A stretch of 64,000 nucleotides of DNA from Streptomyces glaucescens (GTDB lineage: Bacteria; Actinomycetota; Actinomycetes; Streptomycetales; Streptomycetaceae), in NCBI RefSeq assembly GCF_000761215.1, contig NZ_CP009438.1, positions 6,924,501-6,988,500 on the forward strand, in the 5' to 3' direction. Positions within the stretch are counted from its first letter, which is position 1, and each line of letters starts with the position of its first letter. Shown piece by piece: positions 24,922 through 36,788 of this stretch. The notes below the pieces were generated by a model, which searched no databases, was not told the DNA's origin, and worked only from the letters and a program-made list of their open reading frames with translations. Made by a program: the position numbers and the translations under genes.

Positions 24922-25236
24922 CGCGGGACCCTGTCTGCCGGGGAGCGGGGACGAGTGGACGGGCGGACGCGAAGGCCGCCTCGGGACGCGGCTCGCACGG
25001 CTCGGCCGGGCAGGCGGAACTGCTCTCATGAGTTGTCCTCGGGGTGGGCTGGACGCCATGGACGCCGGCCGACGTCGCGGCAGAGGCGGCCGGCCGGTCA
25101 CGGGAGATGACACCGCATCACCCCTGGGTGACGCCATACGCGCGGGCGGCGCAGACGGGCCACTGGCGCGAGTGCGCTGTCCGCGCAGTAGTCTCCGGGG
25201 ATCGCGCAGAACGGCCCCGTTGCACCGTGAGGCGAG

Positions 25237-26217
25237 GTGGTAGTCGTGCACGACGTGCTGGACCCCGGCTCCGACCGTGGCCGGGTCTACCGGTCCCTGG
25301 TCCGCCACCCGCACGAGTCCGCCGGGCGGCTGGCGGCCCGGACCGGACTGGACGAGGCCGCCGTACGGGCGGTGCTGCACGAACTCGCCGCCGCCGACAT
25401 CGTCGTGACCACCGGCCCCGGGGACGCGGGGGCCGCTTGGGAGGCGGTGCCGCCCGCGCAGGTCGTCGAGGCGCTCCTGCGGCACAACGACAGCGTGCGC
25501 ACGGCGCTGCGCCGGACCGGTACGGAGCTGGAGCGGCTCTACCGTGCCGCCAGGAGGGAGTCCGGTCACTACGGCGCGCTGGAGGTCGTCGAGGACCACG
25601 CGCGCGTCCTGGCGATCAGCCGGCAGCTCCAGCAGTCGGCGCGCCGTCAGCTCCGCTGCATCGACGTGCCGCCCTACTCCGGCACCGCCGACTTCTACCT
25701 CGCGCAGGAGGCGCTGCAGCGCGAACGGATGGCCGCCGGGGTCGTCTACCGCGCCATCTACTCCGGCTCCGCGTTCGACGACCCCGTCGCGTGGCCGAAC
25801 ATGGCCCGCATGATCGAAGCCGGCGAACAGGCCCGGACCCTGGACGATCCGCCTCTGAAGCTGGCCATCCGCGACGACGACCTCGCGGTGGTCACCCTGG
25901 CCGCCGACGACCGCCCCGGGGTGGTCTCCCTGTTGATCCGCCCGTCCAGCCTGTTCCGGGCGCTGTCCAACGTCTTCGAGTCCCTGTGGAGACTCGCCGT
26001 TCCCGTCTCGGCGACGGGCGCCGCCACGCAGATCGACGCCCGGGACCGGCAGATCCTCACGCTGATGGCCAGCGGTGCCACCGACGACGCGATCGCCCGG
26101 CACCTGGGCGTGGGCCGCCGCACCGTCGTGCGCCGCGTCTCCGCCCTCCTGGCCGCCCTGGGCGCCACCACGCGCTTCCAGGCGGGCGTCCAGGCGGCAC
26201 GGCGCGGCTGGCTCTGA
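25237..26217 (+). CDS. Two-HTH regulator: TrmB-like N-terminus, LuxR-type C-terminus
   Basis: The 326-residue product begins with a winged HTH (VYRSLVRHPHESAGRLAARTGLDEAAVRAVLHELAAADIV), as in TrmB/IclR-like regulators, followed by a coiled segment and a sensor-like domain (PPYSGTADFYLAQEALQRERMAAGVVYRAIYSG). A LuxR-type HTH closes it (RDRQILTLMASGATDDAIARHLGVGRRTVVRRVSALL). This double-HTH type is common in Streptomyces and usually controls a neighbouring gene. The GTG at 25237 is used; one three codons on is possible. It is divergent from the S1 protease gene, making the protease and fusion genes its likely targets. Confidence 0.85.
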   Translation: MVVVHDVLDPGSDRGRVYRSLVRHPHESAGRLAARTGLDEAAVRAVLHELAAADIVVTTGPGDAGAAWEAVPPAQVVEALLRHNDSVRTALRRTGTELERLYRAARRESGHYGALEVVEDHARVLAISRQLQQSARRQLRCIDVPPYSGTADFYLAQEALQRERMAAGVVYRAIYSGSAFDDPVAWPNMARMIEAGEQARTLDDPPLKLAIRDDDLAVVTLAADDRPGVVSLLIRPSSLFRALSNVFESLWRLAVPVSATGAATQIDARDRQILTLMASGATDDAIARHLGVGRRTVVRRVSALLAALGATTRFQAGVQAARRGWL

Positions 26218-26348
26218 GAGCGGGGCCGGCGACCCGGCACGACGCGCGCGCGGCGCAACGCGTCCGTCCGGACCCGGCCCGCACCGCGGCGCGGACACCA
26301 CCGCGCCGCCCTGCGCCCGCGGTCCGCGAGGGCGGTCCCCGGAAGGTG

Positions 26349-26383
26349 CCGCCGGGCGGGGACGCCGTGTCCCCGCCCGGCGG
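26349..26383. terminator. Bidirectional 15-bp stem terminator
   Basis: Arms 26349-26363 and 26369-26383 pair perfectly around a 5-base loop. The hairpin lies between the convergent regulator and acetyltransferase genes and likely ends both transcripts. Confidence 0.85.
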
Positions 26384-26388
26384 ACCGC

Positions 26389-26901
26389 TCAGATGCCGAA
26401 CGCGGCGGCGTAGCGCACGGTGCCGGCCGGCAGCGGGTGCCCGGAGCCGAGGGCGAGGGCCATCAGGGCCTCGTCCGGGACGTCGATGCTCAGCCCGATG
26501 CCGTGGGCGGACGCCCGGGTGAACCCGAACCGCGGGTAGTACGCCGGGTGTCCCAGGACGACGACGTACCGTTCGCCCGCCTTCGTGGCGGCGTCGAGGG
26601 CGGCGCGGACGGCGGCCGAGCCGGCTCCGCCGCGCTGCCGTTCGGGCCGTACGGCGCAGGGGCCCAGGCACAGTGCCGGGACGTCGCCGATGTGGCAGCG
26701 GGTCAGCAGCGCGTAGCCGGCGAGCCGTCCGCTCCCGTCCGCGGTGACGACGGACAACCCGTCGATCCAGGCGGCCGGGTCGGCGCGCAGCGCGTCCACC
26801 AGGTCGGCCTCCAGCGCCGTCGGGAAGGCGGCGAGGAGGATGTCACGGACGGCGGCGCTGTCGCCAGGGGTCTCGGCGCGGGTGATCCAGGTGTTGCTCA
26901 T
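26389..26901 (-). CDS. GNAT-family N-acetyltransferase
   Basis: From the ATG at 26901 the protein has 170 residues. It shows the GNAT core: an N-terminal AETPGDSAAVRDILLAAF segment, the acetyl-CoA loop near VRPERQRGGAGSAAVRAAL, and VVVLGHPAYYPRFGF, the closing motif of YhbS-type GNATs. It should acetylate a small molecule or protein amine using acetyl-CoA in the cytosol. A possible 21-codon peptide gene with a strong ribosome site lies 80 bp upstream on the same strand. Confidence 0.9.
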   Translation of the reverse strand: MSNTWITRAETPGDSAAVRDILLAAFPTALEADLVDALRADPAAWIDGLSVVTADGSGRLAGYALLTRCHIGDVPALCLGPCAVRPERQRGGAGSAAVRAALDAATKAGERYVVVLGHPAYYPRFGFTRASAHGIGLSIDVPDEALMALALGSGHPLPAGTVRYAAAFGI

Positions 26902-26981
26902 GACAGGTACGGATCCGTTCCGTGGAAGGTTCGTGTGAGGCCTCGCGGGCTCACGCTCCCGGCGAGGAGGGACGGACGAGG

Positions 26982-27047
26982 TCAGGCCACGGCCCGGGAC
27001 GTGAGGGTGACCCGGGCGCCGGACGCGGTGGCCCCGAACGCGGTCAT
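26982..27047 (-). CDS. Possible 21-residue peptide upstream of GNAT gene
   Basis: An ATG at 27047 follows a very strong ribosome site (GGAGGTGAGG, 3-base spacing) and reads MTAFGATASGARVTLTSRAV plus one Ala to a TGA. It lies 80 bp upstream of the acetyltransferase start on the same strand. It could be a translated leader or the remnant of a longer gene. Only the ribosome site and position support it. Confidence 0.35.
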   Translation of the reverse strand: MTAFGATASGARVTLTSRAVA

Positions 27048-27157
27048 CGACCTCACCTCCCCGCTCTCCTCGTCCCGATCGACACGAACGGCCCCACGGT
27101 ACCGAACACCGCCGCACCCGCCAAGGGGTGCCCCGGGGTGCCGGGGTGCCCGGCGGC

Positions 27158-27448
27158 TCACTCCCCGCCGGGCCCGTCCTGCTCCGGTTGCCGGGCCCTG
27201 CGCTGCACCTCCGCCTCCAGTTCGCCCCGCGAGGTGCCCTCGGACTCCGCGTGTTCGGTGATGGCCAGCTGCACCTGGCGGGAGAGGTCGCTCCAGGCGC
27301 GAAAGGCCGTCTCCCACTCGGTGTGCTGTTCGGCGGCCCACCGGCCCTCGGTGGGCCGGCCGAAGGCCTTCTGGACGCGCTGCAGCTCGGCCTGTGCCGC
27401 GTCGGCCGCGCGCTGCAGTTCCACGAGCTCGTCGATGGTGTGTGCCAC
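27158..27448 (-). CDS. Small coiled-coil hypothetical protein
   Basis: The 96-residue protein is almost wholly helical: IDELVELQRAADAAQAELQRVQKAF is a heptad-like coil, a Trp-rich middle (GRWAAEQHTEWETAFRAWSDL) follows, and the tail is charged. No catalytic motif or membrane segment is seen. The start is a GTG. Similar short coils are frequent in Streptomyces and of unknown role. It lies alone upstream of the possible leader peptide and GNAT gene. Confidence 0.7.
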   Translation of the reverse strand: MAHTIDELVELQRAADAAQAELQRVQKAFGRPTEGRWAAEQHTEWETAFRAWSDLSRQVQLAITEHAESEGTSRGELEAEVQRRARQPEQDGPGGE

Positions 27449-27938
27449 GCCGGGATCCTATGGGTGAAAACGGGCACTCCCCGGCCTCGACACGGTCGGC
27501 GCGCACGGCACTGACCGCGCCCCCGTGCGCGCCGGGTGACGCCGGGCCCCATTCCCTGCCGGTCCGCCTCGGTGCCACCGCGCGGACCGCGGAGGACTAC
27601 GACGGCCCCGGCCGCGGCATGGCGGTGTTCGAGCGGGACCTGCCCGTGACCGCCCGGGACCGCTGACGGGGGCGGCGGGCGGCCGAACGCTCCGTCGCAA
27701 CACAACCGTTGCACTCGGCGGGTGCGGCAGTCGAGCCGCAGGTCACGTGCCGTACGTCCGCCGTCGCGTGGTCGCCGCGCCCGTCGTCCGCCGTCGCCGG
27801 GCGGGACGTACCTGCGCCGGGGGCCTTGACGGACCCTTCCCGTGGCTATTAACTCACGCCATAAATTAAGTCGGTACGGCCAGCAGGGGCGCGCGTCGTA
27901 CCGGTTCCCCTCGCGTCCCCCGGAAGGGTCCCAGGAGC
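27449..27938. other. Promoter region of the sugar-importer operon
   Basis: No gene is supported over about 490 bp. Features seen are an inverted repeat GCAAC-N6-GTTGC (27697-27712), a TTGACG hexamer at 27826 that could be a -35 element, and an AT-rich patch at 27845-27872 with TTAA at both ends, unusual here. These are candidates for the operon promoter and operator. Confidence 0.5.
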
Positions 27939-29252
27939 ATGCGCAGATTCAGAGCCGCAGTCACCGGTGCCGTCACCCTGTCCCTCGCGTTCGCCGCCAC
28001 GGCCTGCGGCGGCGGCTCCGCGACCGGCGGGGGCGACGACTCGCCCAAGACCCTCACGTACTGGGCCTCCAACCAGGGCGCGAGCATCGAGGTCGACAAG
28101 AAGGTCCTCCAGCCCGAACTCGACAAGTTCGAGAAGCAGACCGGCATCAAGGTGAAGCTGGAGGTCGTGCCCTGGTCGGACCTGCTGAACCGCATCCTCA
28201 CCGCCACCACGTCCGGCCAGGGCCCCGACGTCCTCAACATCGGCAACACCTGGTCGGCCTCGCTCCAGGCGAGCGGCGCGCTGCTGCCCTGGGACGAGAA
28301 GAACTTCGACAGGATCGGCGGCAGGGACCGCTTCGTGGAGTCCGCGCTCGGCTCCACCGGAGCCCCGGGGCAGGACCCGGCCGCCGTGCCGCTGTACTCG
28401 ATGGCGTACGCCCTCTACTACAACAAGAAACTGTTCGCCGAGGCCGGGATAGCCGAGCCGCCCGCCACCTGGGACGAGCTGGTCACCGCGGGCAAGAAGC
28501 TCACCGCGAAGGGCAAGAACGGCATCGGCGTCGAGGGCTCCAACCTCTCCAACAACATCCACCAGGTCTTCGTCCTCGGCAAGCAGCACGGCGCCGACTT
28601 CTTCACCCCCGACGGCAAGCCGGACTTCACCTCCGACGGCGCGGTCGCCGCGGTCAAGCAGTACGTCGACCTGATGGCCAAGCACAAGATCGTCGCCCCG
28701 GGCAACGCCGAGTACGCCCAGAACCAGTCGCTGAGCGACTTCTCCAAGGGCAAGACCGGCATGCTGCTGTGGCAGACCGCGTCCGCCACCTTCAAGGCCC
28801 AGGGCATGAAGGACGAGGACTGGGGCGTCGCCCCCGCCCCCGTCCAGTCCGGCGAACCGGGCACGGGCACGGCCACCAACTCGATGGTCGCCGGCATCAA
28901 CATGGGGGTGTTCAAGAACACCGACAACCTCGACGGCGCGCTGAAGTTCGTGAACTTCATGACCAGCGACGCGGAGCAGAAGATCCTCAACAAGGCCTAC
29001 GGGTCCATCCCCCCGGTCAAGACCGCCCAGTCCGACCCGGCTTTCGGCGCCCCGGCCGTCGCCGTGCTGCGCGACACCCTCGCCACCAGCGCCACCGCCC
29101 TCCCGCAGGTGCCCGAGGAGTCCCAGTTCGAGACCGTCGTCGGCACCGCCGTCAAGGAGCTGTTCGCCGACGCCGCCGCCGGGCGGGCCGTGACCGAGCA
29201 GTCGGTGCGCGAGAAGCTCGAGAAGGCCCAGCAGCAGATGCCGAAGAAGTAG
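27939..29252 (+). CDS. Sugar ABC transporter, substrate-binding lipoprotein
   Basis: This 437-residue protein has a lipoprotein signal with the modified Cys at 23 (FAATAC), so it is anchored outside the membrane. The rest is a family 1 solute-binding fold (LTYWASNQG, PDVLNIGNTW, ALYYNKKLFAEAGI, typical of CUT1 oligosaccharide systems). It should capture an oligosaccharide and hand it to the two permeases encoded next. Position in a locus with GH55 and GH1 enzymes suggests beta-1,3-gluco-oligosaccharides such as laminaribiose. No ATPase gene is present; in Streptomyces the shared ATPase MsiK commonly drives such importers. Confidence 0.9.
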   Translation: MRRFRAAVTGAVTLSLAFAATACGGGSATGGGDDSPKTLTYWASNQGASIEVDKKVLQPELDKFEKQTGIKVKLEVVPWSDLLNRILTATTSGQGPDVLNIGNTWSASLQASGALLPWDEKNFDRIGGRDRFVESALGSTGAPGQDPAAVPLYSMAYALYYNKKLFAEAGIAEPPATWDELVTAGKKLTAKGKNGIGVEGSNLSNNIHQVFVLGKQHGADFFTPDGKPDFTSDGAVAAVKQYVDLMAKHKIVAPGNAEYAQNQSLSDFSKGKTGMLLWQTASATFKAQGMKDEDWGVAPAPVQSGEPGTGTATNSMVAGINMGVFKNTDNLDGALKFVNFMTSDAEQKILNKAYGSIPPVKTAQSDPAFGAPAVAVLRDTLATSATALPQVPEESQFETVVGTAVKELFADAAAGRAVTEQSVREKLEKAQQQMPKK

Positions 29253-29266
29253 GCGCGAGCCCCGCC

Positions 29267-30277
29267 ATGACCATCACCGTCGCATCCCGCCACGACAAGT
29301 CCGGGCCGGGCGCGCAGCGGCAGCAGGACCGTCCCGGAGCCAGGCGGACCACGCGCCGCTCCGGGCGGCTGCGCCACGTCTCGCTGCCCTACCTGCTGCT
29401 CCTGCCCGCCCTCCTCCTCGAACTCCTCGTCCACCTCGTGCCGATGCTCATGGGCATCGTCATGAGCTTCAGGGAACTCACCCAGTTCTACATCTCCAAC
29501 TGGTCCGAGGCGCCCTGGGCCGGACTCGGCAACTTCCGGATGGCCGTCGACTTCGACGCCCCCGTCGGCCAGGCGCTGCTGAAGTCGTTCCTGACCACCT
29601 GCCTGTTCACCGTCTGCTCGGTGGCCCTGTGCTGGCTGATCGGGACCGCCGCCGCCGTCTTCCTCCAGGAGCGGTTCCGCGGCCGCGGCCTGCTGCGCAC
29701 CCTCTTCCTCGTCCCGTACGCGCTGCCCGTCTACGCCGCCGTCATCACCTGGGTGTTCATGTTCCAGCGCGACAACGGCCTGGTGAACCACGTCCTGCAC
29801 GACCAGCTCGGCATCGGCGGCGACCCCGCCTTCTGGCTCGTCGGCGACAACGCGTTCTGGGCGCTGCTGACCGTCTCGGTGTGGAAGGGCTGGCCGTTCG
29901 CCTTCCTCACCCTGATGGCCGGACTGCAGAACATCCCCCGGGACATGTACGAGGCCGCGGCCCTCGACGGGGCGGGCGTCTGGAAGCAGATACGGCACAT
30001 CACCCTGCCCTCGCTGCGGCCCGTCAACCAGGTGCTGGTGCTGGTGCTGTTCCTGTGGACGTTCAACGACTTCAACACGCCGTTCGTGCTGTTCGGCAAG
30101 GCGGCCCCCGAGTCCGCCGACCTCATCTCCCTGCACATCTACCAGTCCTCGTTCCAGACCTGGAACTTCGGCACCGGCTCGGCCATGTCCGTCCTGCTGC
30201 TGCTGTTCCTGCTCGTCGTGACCGGTGTCTACCTGCTGGTCACCAGCCGGGGAAGGAAGGCGAAGGCCCGTGCCTGA
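29267..30277 (+). CDS. Sugar ABC transporter permease (MalF-like)
   Basis: The ATG at 29267 lies 14 bp past the upstream stop. The 336 residues contain a charged cytosolic N-terminus and six membrane segments (first near LLLLPALLLELLVHLV). The EAA loop that docks on the ATPase is visible as YEAAALDGAGVWKQIRHITLP. It forms the membrane channel with the second permease, whose start it overlaps by 8 bp. Confidence 0.92.
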   Translation: MTITVASRHDKSGPGAQRQQDRPGARRTTRRSGRLRHVSLPYLLLLPALLLELLVHLVPMLMGIVMSFRELTQFYISNWSEAPWAGLGNFRMAVDFDAPVGQALLKSFLTTCLFTVCSVALCWLIGTAAAVFLQERFRGRGLLRTLFLVPYALPVYAAVITWVFMFQRDNGLVNHVLHDQLGIGGDPAFWLVGDNAFWALLTVSVWKGWPFAFLTLMAGLQNIPRDMYEAAALDGAGVWKQIRHITLPSLRPVNQVLVLVLFLWTFNDFNTPFVLFGKAAPESADLISLHIYQSSFQTWNFGTGSAMSVLLLLFLLVVTGVYLLVTSRGRKAKARA

Positions 30278-31148
30278 CACCTCGAAGCCGCGCGCCGTCC
30301 GCTCGCCGATGGCCGCCCCGCCGTCCTTCCTGTGGAGCCGGCGGATCTTCCTCACCGTCCTGACGGTGTTCGTCCTGCTGCCGGTCTACGTGATGCTCTC
30401 CAGCTCGCTCAAGCCGCTGGAGGACGTCTCGGAGAAGTTCCAGTGGGTGCCCTCGGAGTTCACCCTCCGGCCGTACGCGGACATCTGGGAGACCGTCCCG
30501 CTCGCGGACTACTTCGTCAACTCCCTGATCGTCTCGGGCGCGGCCACCGTCTGCTCGGTGGTCATCGCCGTGTTCGCCGCCTACGCCGTCAGCCGCTACG
30601 ACTTCCGGGGCAAGCGCGTCTTCACCGTCACCGTCCTGTCGACGCAGATGTTCCCCGGCATCCTGTTCCTGCTGCCCCTGTTCCTCATCTACGTCAACAT
30701 CGGCAACGCCACCGGCATCGCCCTGTTCGGTTCGCGCGGCGGCCTGATCCTCACCTACCTGACGTTCTCGCTCCCGTTCTCCATCTGGATGCTCATCGGG
30801 TACTTCGACTCCATCCCGCGCGACCTGGACGAGGCCGCCAAGGTCGACGGGTGCGGTCCCGTGGGCGCACTGTTCCGGGTGATCGTCCCGGCCGCCGTGC
30901 CCGGCATCGTCGCGGTCGCCGTGTACGCCTTCATGACCGCCTGGGGCGAGGTCCTCTTCGCCTCCGTCATGACCAACGACACCACCCGCACCCTCGCCGT
31001 CGGACTCCAGGGCTACTCCACCCTCAACGACGTGTACTGGAACCAGATCATGGCCGCCTCCCTCGTGGTCAGCGTGCCCGTGGTCGCCGGCTTCCTGCTC
31101 CTCCAGCGCTACCTGGTCGCCGGACTCACCGCCGGCGCCGTCAAGTGA
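30270..31148 (+). CDS. Sugar ABC transporter permease (MalG-like)
   Basis: A GTG at 30270 overlaps the preceding gene by 8 bp and follows a GGAAGGAAGG ribosome site, so translation is probably coupled. The 292-residue protein has six membrane segments and the EAA-loop DEAAKVDGCGPVGALFRVIVP. It completes the importer with the MalF-like partner. The GH1 gene follows 64 bp downstream and is likely in the same operon. Confidence 0.92.
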   Translation: MPDTSKPRAVRSPMAAPPSFLWSRRIFLTVLTVFVLLPVYVMLSSSLKPLEDVSEKFQWVPSEFTLRPYADIWETVPLADYFVNSLIVSGAATVCSVVIAVFAAYAVSRYDFRGKRVFTVTVLSTQMFPGILFLLPLFLIYVNIGNATGIALFGSRGGLILTYLTFSLPFSIWMLIGYFDSIPRDLDEAAKVDGCGPVGALFRVIVPAAVPGIVAVAVYAFMTAWGEVLFASVMTNDTTRTLAVGLQGYSTLNDVYWNQIMAASLVVSVPVVAGFLLLQRYLVAGLTAGAVK

Positions 31149-31212
31149 TGCCGCTCCCCGCTCACGGCGGCGTTCCGCCCGCCCGCCCCGCCCACCCCTG
31201 AGAGGTTCCCCC

Positions 31213-32613
31213 GTGTCCGAATCCGCAGCCCCGCACGCCCTCGACCTGGCGGCCTTCCCGGCCGACTTCACCTGGGGCACCGCGACATCCGCCTACCAGA
31301 TCGAGGGCGCGGTGGCCGAGGACGGCCGCGCCCCGTCCATCTGGGACACCTTCAGCCACACGCCCGGCCGGGTGGACAACGACGACCACGGCGACGTGGC
31401 CTGCGACCACTACCACCGCTGGCCCGAGGACATCGTCCTGATGAAGGAACTCGGCACCGACGGCTACCGCATGTCCGTGGCCTGGCCCCGCGTCCTGCCC
31501 GGCGGCGACGGCCCCGTCAACCCGGCCGGCCTCGACTTCTACGACCGGCTCGTCGACGGACTGCTCGCCGCCGGCATCACCCCGTCCGTCACCCTCTACC
31601 ACTGGGACCTGCCCCAGGCCCTCCAGGACCGCGGCGGCTGGACCCGGCGCGACACCGCCGAGCACCTCGCCGCGTACGCCTCCGTCGTCGCCGAACGGCT
31701 CGGCGACCGGGTCACCCGCTGGGCCACCCTCAACGAGCCGCTGTGCTCCGGCTGGATCGGCCACCTGGAGGGCCGGATGGCCCCCGGCCTGACCGACCTC
31801 ACCGCCGCCGTGCGCGCCTCCTACCACCTGCTCCTCGCCCACGGCCTGGCCGTGCAGGCGGTCCGCGCCGCCGCGCCCGGCGCGCGGATCGGCCTGGTCA
31901 CCAACCACTCCACCGTCGAGCCCGCCACCGCCCGCCCCGAGGACGCGGCGGCGGCCGTCCGGCTGGACGGCCACACCAACCGCTGGTGGCTCGACCCGGT
32001 GTACGGCCGTGGCTTCCCCGCCGACATGCGCGAGCTGTACGGCGTCGAACTGCCCGAACGTCCCGGCGACCTGGAGGTGATGGCGAGCCCGACCGACTGG
32101 CACGGCCTCAACTACTACTTCCCGTCCGTCGTCGTCGACGACCCCGACGGACCGGTGCCGTACGCCCGGGAGGTCAAGGTGCCCGGCGTGCCGCGCTCCG
32201 GCATGGACTGGCCGGTCGACGCGGCGGGCCTGGAGGGCATGCTGATGCGGCTCACCGACGACTACGGGGTGCGCCGCATCTACGTCACCGAGAACGGCTC
32301 CGCCTACCCGGACACCGTCGCCCCCGACGGCAGCGTCCACGACCCCGAGCGCACCCGCTACCTGGAGGACCACCTGGCCGCCTGCGCCCGTGCCCTGCGC
32401 AAGGGCGCCCCGCTGGCCGGCTACTACGCCTGGTCCCTGCTGGACAACTTCGAGTGGGCGTACGGCTACGACAAGCGCTTCGGGCTGGTCCACGTGGACT
32501 ACGCGACCCAGAAGCGCACCATGAAGAGCAGCGGCCGCCGCTACGCGGAGATCATCCGCGCCCACCGCAACGCCGTGTCCGCCGCCGTCGGAGCCGCCCG
32601 CCCCGGCGCCTGA
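31213..32613 (+). CDS. GH1 beta-glucosidase, importer-linked
   Basis: The GTG at 31213 gives 466 residues without a signal peptide, so the enzyme acts in the cytosol. GH1 signatures are complete: FTWGTATSAYQIEG at the start, acid/base E175 in TLNEP and nucleophile E360 in VTENG, plus the aglycone segment SLLDNFEWAYGY near the end. It hydrolyses beta-glucosides by a retaining mechanism. Last gene of the importer operon, it probably splits the imported beta-linked oligosaccharide into glucose. Confidence 0.93.
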   Translation: MSESAAPHALDLAAFPADFTWGTATSAYQIEGAVAEDGRAPSIWDTFSHTPGRVDNDDHGDVACDHYHRWPEDIVLMKELGTDGYRMSVAWPRVLPGGDGPVNPAGLDFYDRLVDGLLAAGITPSVTLYHWDLPQALQDRGGWTRRDTAEHLAAYASVVAERLGDRVTRWATLNEPLCSGWIGHLEGRMAPGLTDLTAAVRASYHLLLAHGLAVQAVRAAAPGARIGLVTNHSTVEPATARPEDAAAAVRLDGHTNRWWLDPVYGRGFPADMRELYGVELPERPGDLEVMASPTDWHGLNYYFPSVVVDDPDGPVPYAREVKVPGVPRSGMDWPVDAAGLEGMLMRLTDDYGVRRIYVTENGSAYPDTVAPDGSVHDPERTRYLEDHLAACARALRKGAPLAGYYAWSLLDNFEWAYGYDKRFGLVHVDYATQKRTMKSSGRRYAEIIRAHRNAVSAAVGAARPGA

Positions 32614-32621
32614 CGTCGCGA

Positions 32622-32642
32622 GGGCGGGCCGGCGGCCCGCCC
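32622..32642. terminator. GC hairpin after importer operon
   Basis: A 9-bp perfect stem (32622-32630 with 32634-32642) with a 3-base loop lies nine bases after the GH1 stop and before the convergent LacI gene; probable bidirectional terminator. Confidence 0.7.
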
Positions 32643-32775
32643 CCGGCACGCCGCCCGCGGCCGGGTCGGGCGCGCGGGCGCGGCCGCGGCCGGTCACACC
32701 GCCCGCGGCCGGACGAGACACCGCGACCGCCTTCGCGCTCGGGCGGCCGCGGGCCGGCCGAGCGCCGCCGGGCGG

Positions 32776-33795
32776 TCAGGACGACTCGCGCACCACCAGC
32801 ACCGGATCGAAGAGCACCCGGGAGCCCTCCTCCGCGGCGCCCCGGAGCCGGTCGACCAGCAGCCGCGCCATCGCCGCGGCCATCTCCTCCACCGGCTGCC
32901 GCACCGTCGTGAGTCCGGGCCGGCACTCGGTCGCGGCCCGCGAGTCGTCGAAGCCCACCACGGCGATGTCACCGGGCACGGCGACACCCCGCTCCCGCAG
33001 GTACTGGCACGCGCCCAGCGCCATCAGGTCGTTGGCGGCGAACACCCCGTCGAGCCCGGGGTGTTCGCGCAGCAGGCGGGCCATCGCCTCCCGTCCGCTC
33101 GCGGCCGTGAACCGGCCCCTGACCACGGGGACGCCGGTGATCCCCGCCTCGGCCAGCGCCGCGCGGAAGCCGTCGAGGCGTTCCCGGGCGGCCGGGGCGG
33201 AGCGGGGTGCGCCGATGGTGGCCAGGCGCCGCCGGCCGCGGGCGAGGAGATGACCGGCCGCGAGCCGGGCGCCCGCGGCGTTGTCGAGGTCGACGTATCC
33301 CGCCCGCAGCGGGCCGGGAGGGCGCCCGAAGAGGACGGTGGGAACACCCGCTGCCACCAGCATCCCCGGCAGCGGGTCGTCGGCGTCCAGGGAGACCACC
33401 AGGGCGCCGTCGGCGGCGCCCTGCCGCAGGTACTGCACGACCTGCGTCCGGGCCTGCTCCGACTCGGCGACCAGGAGCACCGGCTGGACGGCCCGCTCGC
33501 GCAGGAAGCCCAGCGCTCCGTCGACCACGCGCCCGAAGAACGGGTCGGCGAAGACGCGCGCGGCGAAGGCCTCGCCCGCCGCGGAGAAGACCAGCGCCAC
33601 CGCACCCGTGCGGCGGGTCACGAGTGAGCGGGCCGCCTGGTTGGGGGTGTAGCCGGTGCGGGTGATCGCCCGGCGCACCGCCTCCTGGATCCGCGGGTCC
33701 ACGTTGCGCACGCCGTTGACCACGCGCGACACCGTCGCACGCGAGACTCCGGCCTCACGTGCGACGTCTTCCAGAGTCGGTCCCCTCTTGGTCAC
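32776..33795 (-). CDS. LacI-family repressor of the beta-glucan locus
   Basis: The 339-residue regulator starts with the LacI HTH (TLEDVAREAGVSRATVSRVVNG) and hinge helix (PNQAARSLVTRR), followed by a periplasmic-binding-protein-like sugar domain ending in VVGFDDSRAATECRPGLTTVRQP. It should repress in the absence of an oligosaccharide inducer. It is divergent from the GH55 gene; the 206-bp region between them has a perfect LacI-type palindrome close to GH55. No copy was seen before the importer operon, so control of that operon is less certain. Confidence 0.92.
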   Translation of the reverse strand: MTKRGPTLEDVAREAGVSRATVSRVVNGVRNVDPRIQEAVRRAITRTGYTPNQAARSLVTRRTGAVALVFSAAGEAFAARVFADPFFGRVVDGALGFLRERAVQPVLLVAESEQARTQVVQYLRQGAADGALVVSLDADDPLPGMLVAAGVPTVLFGRPPGPLRAGYVDLDNAAGARLAAGHLLARGRRRLATIGAPRSAPAARERLDGFRAALAEAGITGVPVVRGRFTAASGREAMARLLREHPGLDGVFAANDLMALGACQYLRERGVAVPGDIAVVGFDDSRAATECRPGLTTVRQPVEEMAAAMARLLVDRLRGAAEEGSRVLFDPVLVVRESS

Positions 33796-33851
33796 TCCGG
33801 CACCCTAACGCGCTGTCGCCGGGCGGGTACGCGCAGGTGTCGATCATGCCC

Positions 33852-33863
33852 GGGAAACGTCTC
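33852..33863. promoter_or_regulatory. Partial LacI-type site near repressor start
   Basis: GGGAAACGTCTC resembles one and a half arms of a common LacI-family operator (GGGAAACGTTTCCC). It lies about 57 bp upstream of the LacI gene start, where it could mediate autoregulation. Confidence 0.35.
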
Positions 33864-33949
33864 GATCGCTGCGGCCGAAGGCTTAAGGCAAGACGAAAGA
33901 AAAGTGTGCCGCGATCCTTGACCGTTCACCGACTGGGCGGCAAGCTCCC

Positions 33950-33965
33950 GGGAGAGCGCTCTCCC
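33950..33965. promoter_or_regulatory. LacI-type operator upstream of GH55 gene
   Basis: GGGAGAGCGCTCTCCC is a perfect 16-bp dyad with the central CG typical of LacI/GalR operators. It lies 37 bp before the GH55 ATG and 155 bp from the divergent repressor gene. Confidence 0.75.
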
Positions 33966-34001
33966 AAGCTTCCTTCCCCACTCCCCACACGAGGAGACCC
34001 C

Positions 34002-36788
<2,787 letters not shown>

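Noticed and set aside
27460..27666. Short plus-strand frame ending GRGMAVFERDLPVTARDR
   Set aside because: The tail looks somewhat protein-like, but there is no ribosome site and no match to a family; it could be a decayed gene fragment, not enough to call.
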